Part shown: positions 61,719-64,000 of the stretch, piece by piece
How positions within the stretch are numbered: position 1 is the stretch's first letter
Layout of the letters: every line of letters begins with the position of its first letter
Source: Scardovia inopinata JCM 12537
GTDB lineage: Bacteria > Actinomycetota > Actinomycetes > Actinomycetales > Bifidobacteriaceae
Direction of reading: 5' to 3'
NCBI RefSeq assembly: GCF_001042695.1
Contig: NZ_AP012334.1
Location: 1,426,001 to 1,490,000, forward strand
DNA: 64,000 nt
Program-made: the position numbers and the translations under genes
The notes under the pieces: generated by a model
Told to the model about the DNA's origin: nothing
Seen by the model: the letters and a program-made list of their open reading frames with translations, nothing else
The model's database searches: none

Positions 61719-62516
61719 GTGGTAATCAGCGCTTGGCAGCCTTTTTTTGAAACATCAGCAGGAAAAGTAACAGACCCATCACTCATAGAAACAGTAAAGC
61801 CTCGCAAAATTCGTTCTTCCTCGACAAGAACGAAACGCAAAAGGATGAGCCCCAGCGAAAGACGTAAAAGAATCATCCAGGGAACCTTAAAAGTCGTTGC
61901 CCAAAAGGGTTTTTGGGGAATGTCCCTCCAAGATGTTGCGGATGAGGCAGGAATCACTGAAGCTGGGTTGTATCACTATATCAATACCAAGGATGATCTT
62001 CTGGAGATGCTGCTAACCGAAGCATACGATACCCCAGAAGCAGATAGATTCAATGCCCAGTCAGCATCAGCTACAGACTCCTGCGGTCACACCTCTTTTT
62101 ACTACCCACGCTACTGTCTGAACATCGTCATGTACAACACTAAAAGAGCCCAGATGGTTCAACTTTTCTCGACCTTGATGGGTGAAGCTTTGAATCCTCA
62201 GCATCCTGCCCATACTTATTTTATAAATCGTCACCAGAAATACTGGAAGTTAATAAAAACTATGACCTGGGCTTTGCCGGAAGGTTATACAGAGCGCAAA
62301 TTCTATGATTTGTATACCCTGGCAATGTCCGCAATGGATGGTCTTCAGTATCGGTGGCTGGCTGACAGCTCCATCAGTTTACTGGATGAATGGGCCCGAT
62401 TCAGTGATCTTATCTTTCCTGAAAGCGAATGGAAAGGCTGTCTTGATCCCAGCGAATTTTCCCCGGATCAGGGCTGTCTAGACAGTACAAGCCTTCACTT
62501 TGCTTCTGAAGAGTAA
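61719..62516 (+). CDS. TetR/AcrR family regulator
   Basis: The 265-residue protein has a ~45-residue basic N-terminal tail (KPRKIRSSSTRTKRKRMSPSE), then a TetR helix-turn-helix (RRKRIIQGTLKVVAQKGFWGMSLQDVADEAGITEAGLYHYINTKDDLLEML) and a C-terminal helical ligand domain. GTG 61719 has AAAGGA upstream at good spacing. It is 53 bases after the esterase gene and is the likely local regulator of the GH94 operon. TetR-family control of sugar genes is seen in bifidobacteria but LacI is more usual. Confidence 0.88.
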   Translation: MVISAWQPFFETSAGKVTDPSLIETVKPRKIRSSSTRTKRKRMSPSERRKRIIQGTLKVVAQKGFWGMSLQDVADEAGITEAGLYHYINTKDDLLEMLLTEAYDTPEADRFNAQSASATDSCGHTSFYYPRYCLNIVMYNTKRAQMVQLFSTLMGEALNPQHPAHTYFINRHQKYWKLIKTMTWALPEGYTERKFYDLYTLAMSAMDGLQYRWLADSSISLLDEWARFSDLIFPESEWKGCLDPSEFSPDQGCLDSTSLHFASEE

Positions 62517-62526
62517 AAGTAGTTTT

Positions 62527-62552
62527 CTTCAGCTGGTCTAAGCCAGCTGAAG
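62527..62552. terminator. Bidirectional terminator between the TetR gene and the GH42 gene
   Basis: CTTCAGCTGG and CCAGCTGAAG pair perfectly (10 bases) around a 6-base loop, between convergent genes. AT-rich flanks (AGTTTT and ATACTTTC) serve as weak T runs on each strand. Confidence 0.8.
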
Positions 62553-62596
62553 ATACTTTCTGCTTAACAGATCTCTGTTTCACGCAGATTCCTGCC

Positions 62597-64000
62597 TCAC
62601 TTCTGTGACGATAAGATCATCACCTGAAAGGGATCTAGATGTATGTCGCCCTGCTTATGGTTCTCATACCGGAAGTCTGATCTGCCAGAAGCATACTGAC
62701 CAACACCAGAGGCTTGATGACCAGTATCACAGGCTTGCTGGCCAGAATCAGGTTCTGCCCCGGCAGTCAGTATTTTGTATCCTTTTATCAGGTCCCCAGA
62801 TATCGAATTACTGTGATCACTGGTATTAATGACAAACAGGATATCCTCTCCCGTCTTGTCATGATACCTATGAGAAATCTCTATTCCAGGGCAGGAAGAC
62901 AGGTATGGCAGCTGCAGACGGTCAGCAATACCTTTTACAAAAGCATATGCTGAAGAGTCATCCAAAGCGGTGCCGACATAGTAAGCAGTTCCCTGTCCAT
63001 ATTTATTCTCAGTAACTGCAGGTGTTCCGGTATAAAAAGTGGTTCCTCCGTAAGCTGCCAGGCTCTGCGCAGTTTCTAGCTTAATGAGCGAGGCAACAGT
63101 TTTTCCTTTCCCGCTTTGCGGGAACTTGTCAGACGTACTCACCACAGCAACAGCCTCATCGGGAGCAAAAGCTTCCATTTCTTCAGCCCATATACCGGTC
63201 AGTCTCCTCAGGGGACCCGGATAACCGCCTGGTATTACCAGATCATCCTCATTGTGAATGCCAGACATATACGAGGTAATAAAAGTTCCCCCCTGGCTCA
63301 CATATTCTTCTATAGCCTCAGATACTCCCGGCTTCACCATTATTAAGCACGGGGCCAGAATCAGATCATACTTCTCCAAAGCTGATAGATCAGCCATACT
63401 GGGAATTATATCTGCCGATAGATTCAGCCGGTAAAGAGTCTTATAAAAACGATGCACCTCCTGAGGATAAGACAAGCCTGACGTTGGCCCTACGCAGGCT
63501 TCCAGAGACCAGTAATTGTCCCAGTCAAACATCACCGCAACACGGGAATGATTGACAGAACCGCTGATTACCGGGCTGATTCTGCCGACCTCGTCTCCCA
63601 GGCTGGCTATCTGCTTAAAAGTACGCGACTGATTCGTGCCATCATGCCCAATAACGGCACCATGGAAACGCTCACAGCCGCCCAAAGACTGTTTCAGCTG
63701 AAAAAATTGGACGCTATTCGCCCCATGGGCCACAGCTTGCCAGCTTAGAGCTCTAACCTCACCAGGTTTTTTCACTCTGCAGAAGGGAAACCAGTTTTGC
63801 TGATTGGGGGTTTGTTCCATTAAGAGAAAGGGCTTGCCTGCAGATACTCCCCTCATCAAGTCATGGCACATGGCCGTGTAGCTGGGCTCCATATCTGCTC
63901 CGGGATAATTGTCCCAGCTGACCAGATCCATCTGTGGCCCCCAGCTGAAGTAATCCAAGTCCTTGAATGATCCCATTAAGTTGGTGGTAACAGGGGTATA
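62597..64000 (-). CDS. Beta-galactosidase, glycoside hydrolase family 42 (partial, N-terminus beyond window)
   Basis: The frame continues off the right edge: upstream of the first internal Met the codons read YTPVTTNL, the conserved PVTTN-MG stretch of GH42. Visible parts are the end of the catalytic barrel (DLVSWDNYPGADMEP; nucleophile Glu in PFLLMEQTPNQQNW; RALSWQAVAHGANSVQFFQ), the trimerisation domain (SRVAVMFDWDNYWSLEAC; YDLILAPCLIMVKPG; GGTFITSYMSGIHNEDD) and a C-terminal beta domain. GH42 enzymes cleave beta-galactosides inside the cell. It converges with the TetR gene. Confidence 0.95.
   Translation of the reverse strand, partial: YTPVTTNLMGSFKDLDYFSWGPQMDLVSWDNYPGADMEPSYTAMCHDLMRGVSAGKPFLLMEQTPNQQNWFPFCRVKKPGEVRALSWQAVAHGANSVQFFQLKQSLGGCERFHGAVIGHDGTNQSRTFKQIASLGDEVGRISPVISGSVNHSRVAVMFDWDNYWSLEACVGPTSGLSYPQEVHRFYKTLYRLNLSADIIPSMADLSALEKYDLILAPCLIMVKPGVSEAIEEYVSQGGTFITSYMSGIHNEDDLVIPGGYPGPLRRLTGIWAEEMEAFAPDEAVAVVSTSDKFPQSGKGKTVASLIKLETAQSLAAYGGTTFYTGTPAVTENKYGQGTAYYVGTALDDSSAYAFVKGIADRLQLPYLSSCPGIEISHRYHDKTGEDILFVINTSDHSNSISGDLIKGYKILTAGAEPDSGQQACDTGHQASGVGQYASGRSDFRYENHKQGDIHLDPFQVMILSSQK

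Noticed and set aside
1-64000. CRISPR array, prophage or integrase
   Set aside because: No regularly spaced direct repeats of CRISPR size, no cas genes, and no phage structural or integrase genes were seen.

Overview
The window is chromosomal DNA from a Gram-positive actinobacterium, most likely a member of the Bifidobacteriaceae with mid-range GC (Scardovia/Alloscardovia-like). Evidence: the coaD / DivIVA-like / DUF177 / rpmF run, actinobacterial-type rpmF and rpmB with zinc cysteines, rpsF-ssb-rpsR-rplI, murA-plsC-gpsA-ddl, DUF805 proteins with Gln/Pro/Tyr-rich tails, and sugar-uptake loci controlled by LacI and TetR regulators. The genus is an inference from protein flavour and base composition judged by eye; there is no rRNA gene in the window.

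Layout. 1-5550: housekeeping block (coaD end, coiled-coil protein, DUF177, rpmF; then rsmD, recG, rpmB on the minus strand). 5735-8630: a lipoprotein and an MscS channel, diverging from a strikingly strand-asymmetric, G-poor stretch with an 11-base C run. 8658-13358: envelope and lipid precursor genes ddl, gpsA, plsC, murA (minus). 13656-18162: IclR regulator, metallophosphoesterase, tRNA-Gln, tRNA-Glu and gltX. 18307-24018: two DUF805 membrane proteins, an orphan ABC permease, a hypothetical, a histidine phosphatase, a MIF-like tautomerase and GtrA. 24135-30000: accessory region with an IS1249-type element, a degenerate tRNA-Lys-like sequence, a GC-richer drug-type ABC exporter with TetR regulator, an RclA-like flavoprotein and a large perfect inverted repeat. 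30025-31743: decayed genes (family 2 glycosyltransferase with an in-frame stop, 5'-truncated ricin-type lectin, 3' half of an initiator tRNA). 31779-33669: ribosomal/ssb operon. 33855-37300: envelope glycan genes (secreted lysozyme-like protein, rfbB, glf). 37542-42839: tRNA-Ser, a putative Trp leader peptide/attenuator, and trpDCFBA. 42889-46544: heterodimeric ABC exporter. 46757-53992: alpha-glucoside locus (GH31, MalFG-type permeases, binding protein, divergent LacI with three operators). 54163-57040: composite transposon of two inverted IS982-family copies around an AT-rich alpha/beta-hydrolase, flanked by a 7-bp target duplication. 57078-64000: a hypothetical gene, then a GH94 cellobiose-phosphorylase-like enzyme, an esterase, a TetR regulator and the C-terminal part of a GH42 beta-galactosidase running off the edge.

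How it fits together: the organism lives on oligosaccharides taken up by ABC transporters and split inside the cell by GH31, GH42 and phosphorolysis; it makes tryptophan from anthranilate (trpE/trpG are not here); and it has picked up foreign DNA twice in this window. The least expected items are the 2.9-kb composite transposon with a hydrolase that could be a drug-inactivating esterase, the leader-peptide/attenuator structure with a 10-bp-period repeat array upstream of trpD, and the low-G tract with a homopolymer that might switch a lipoprotein.
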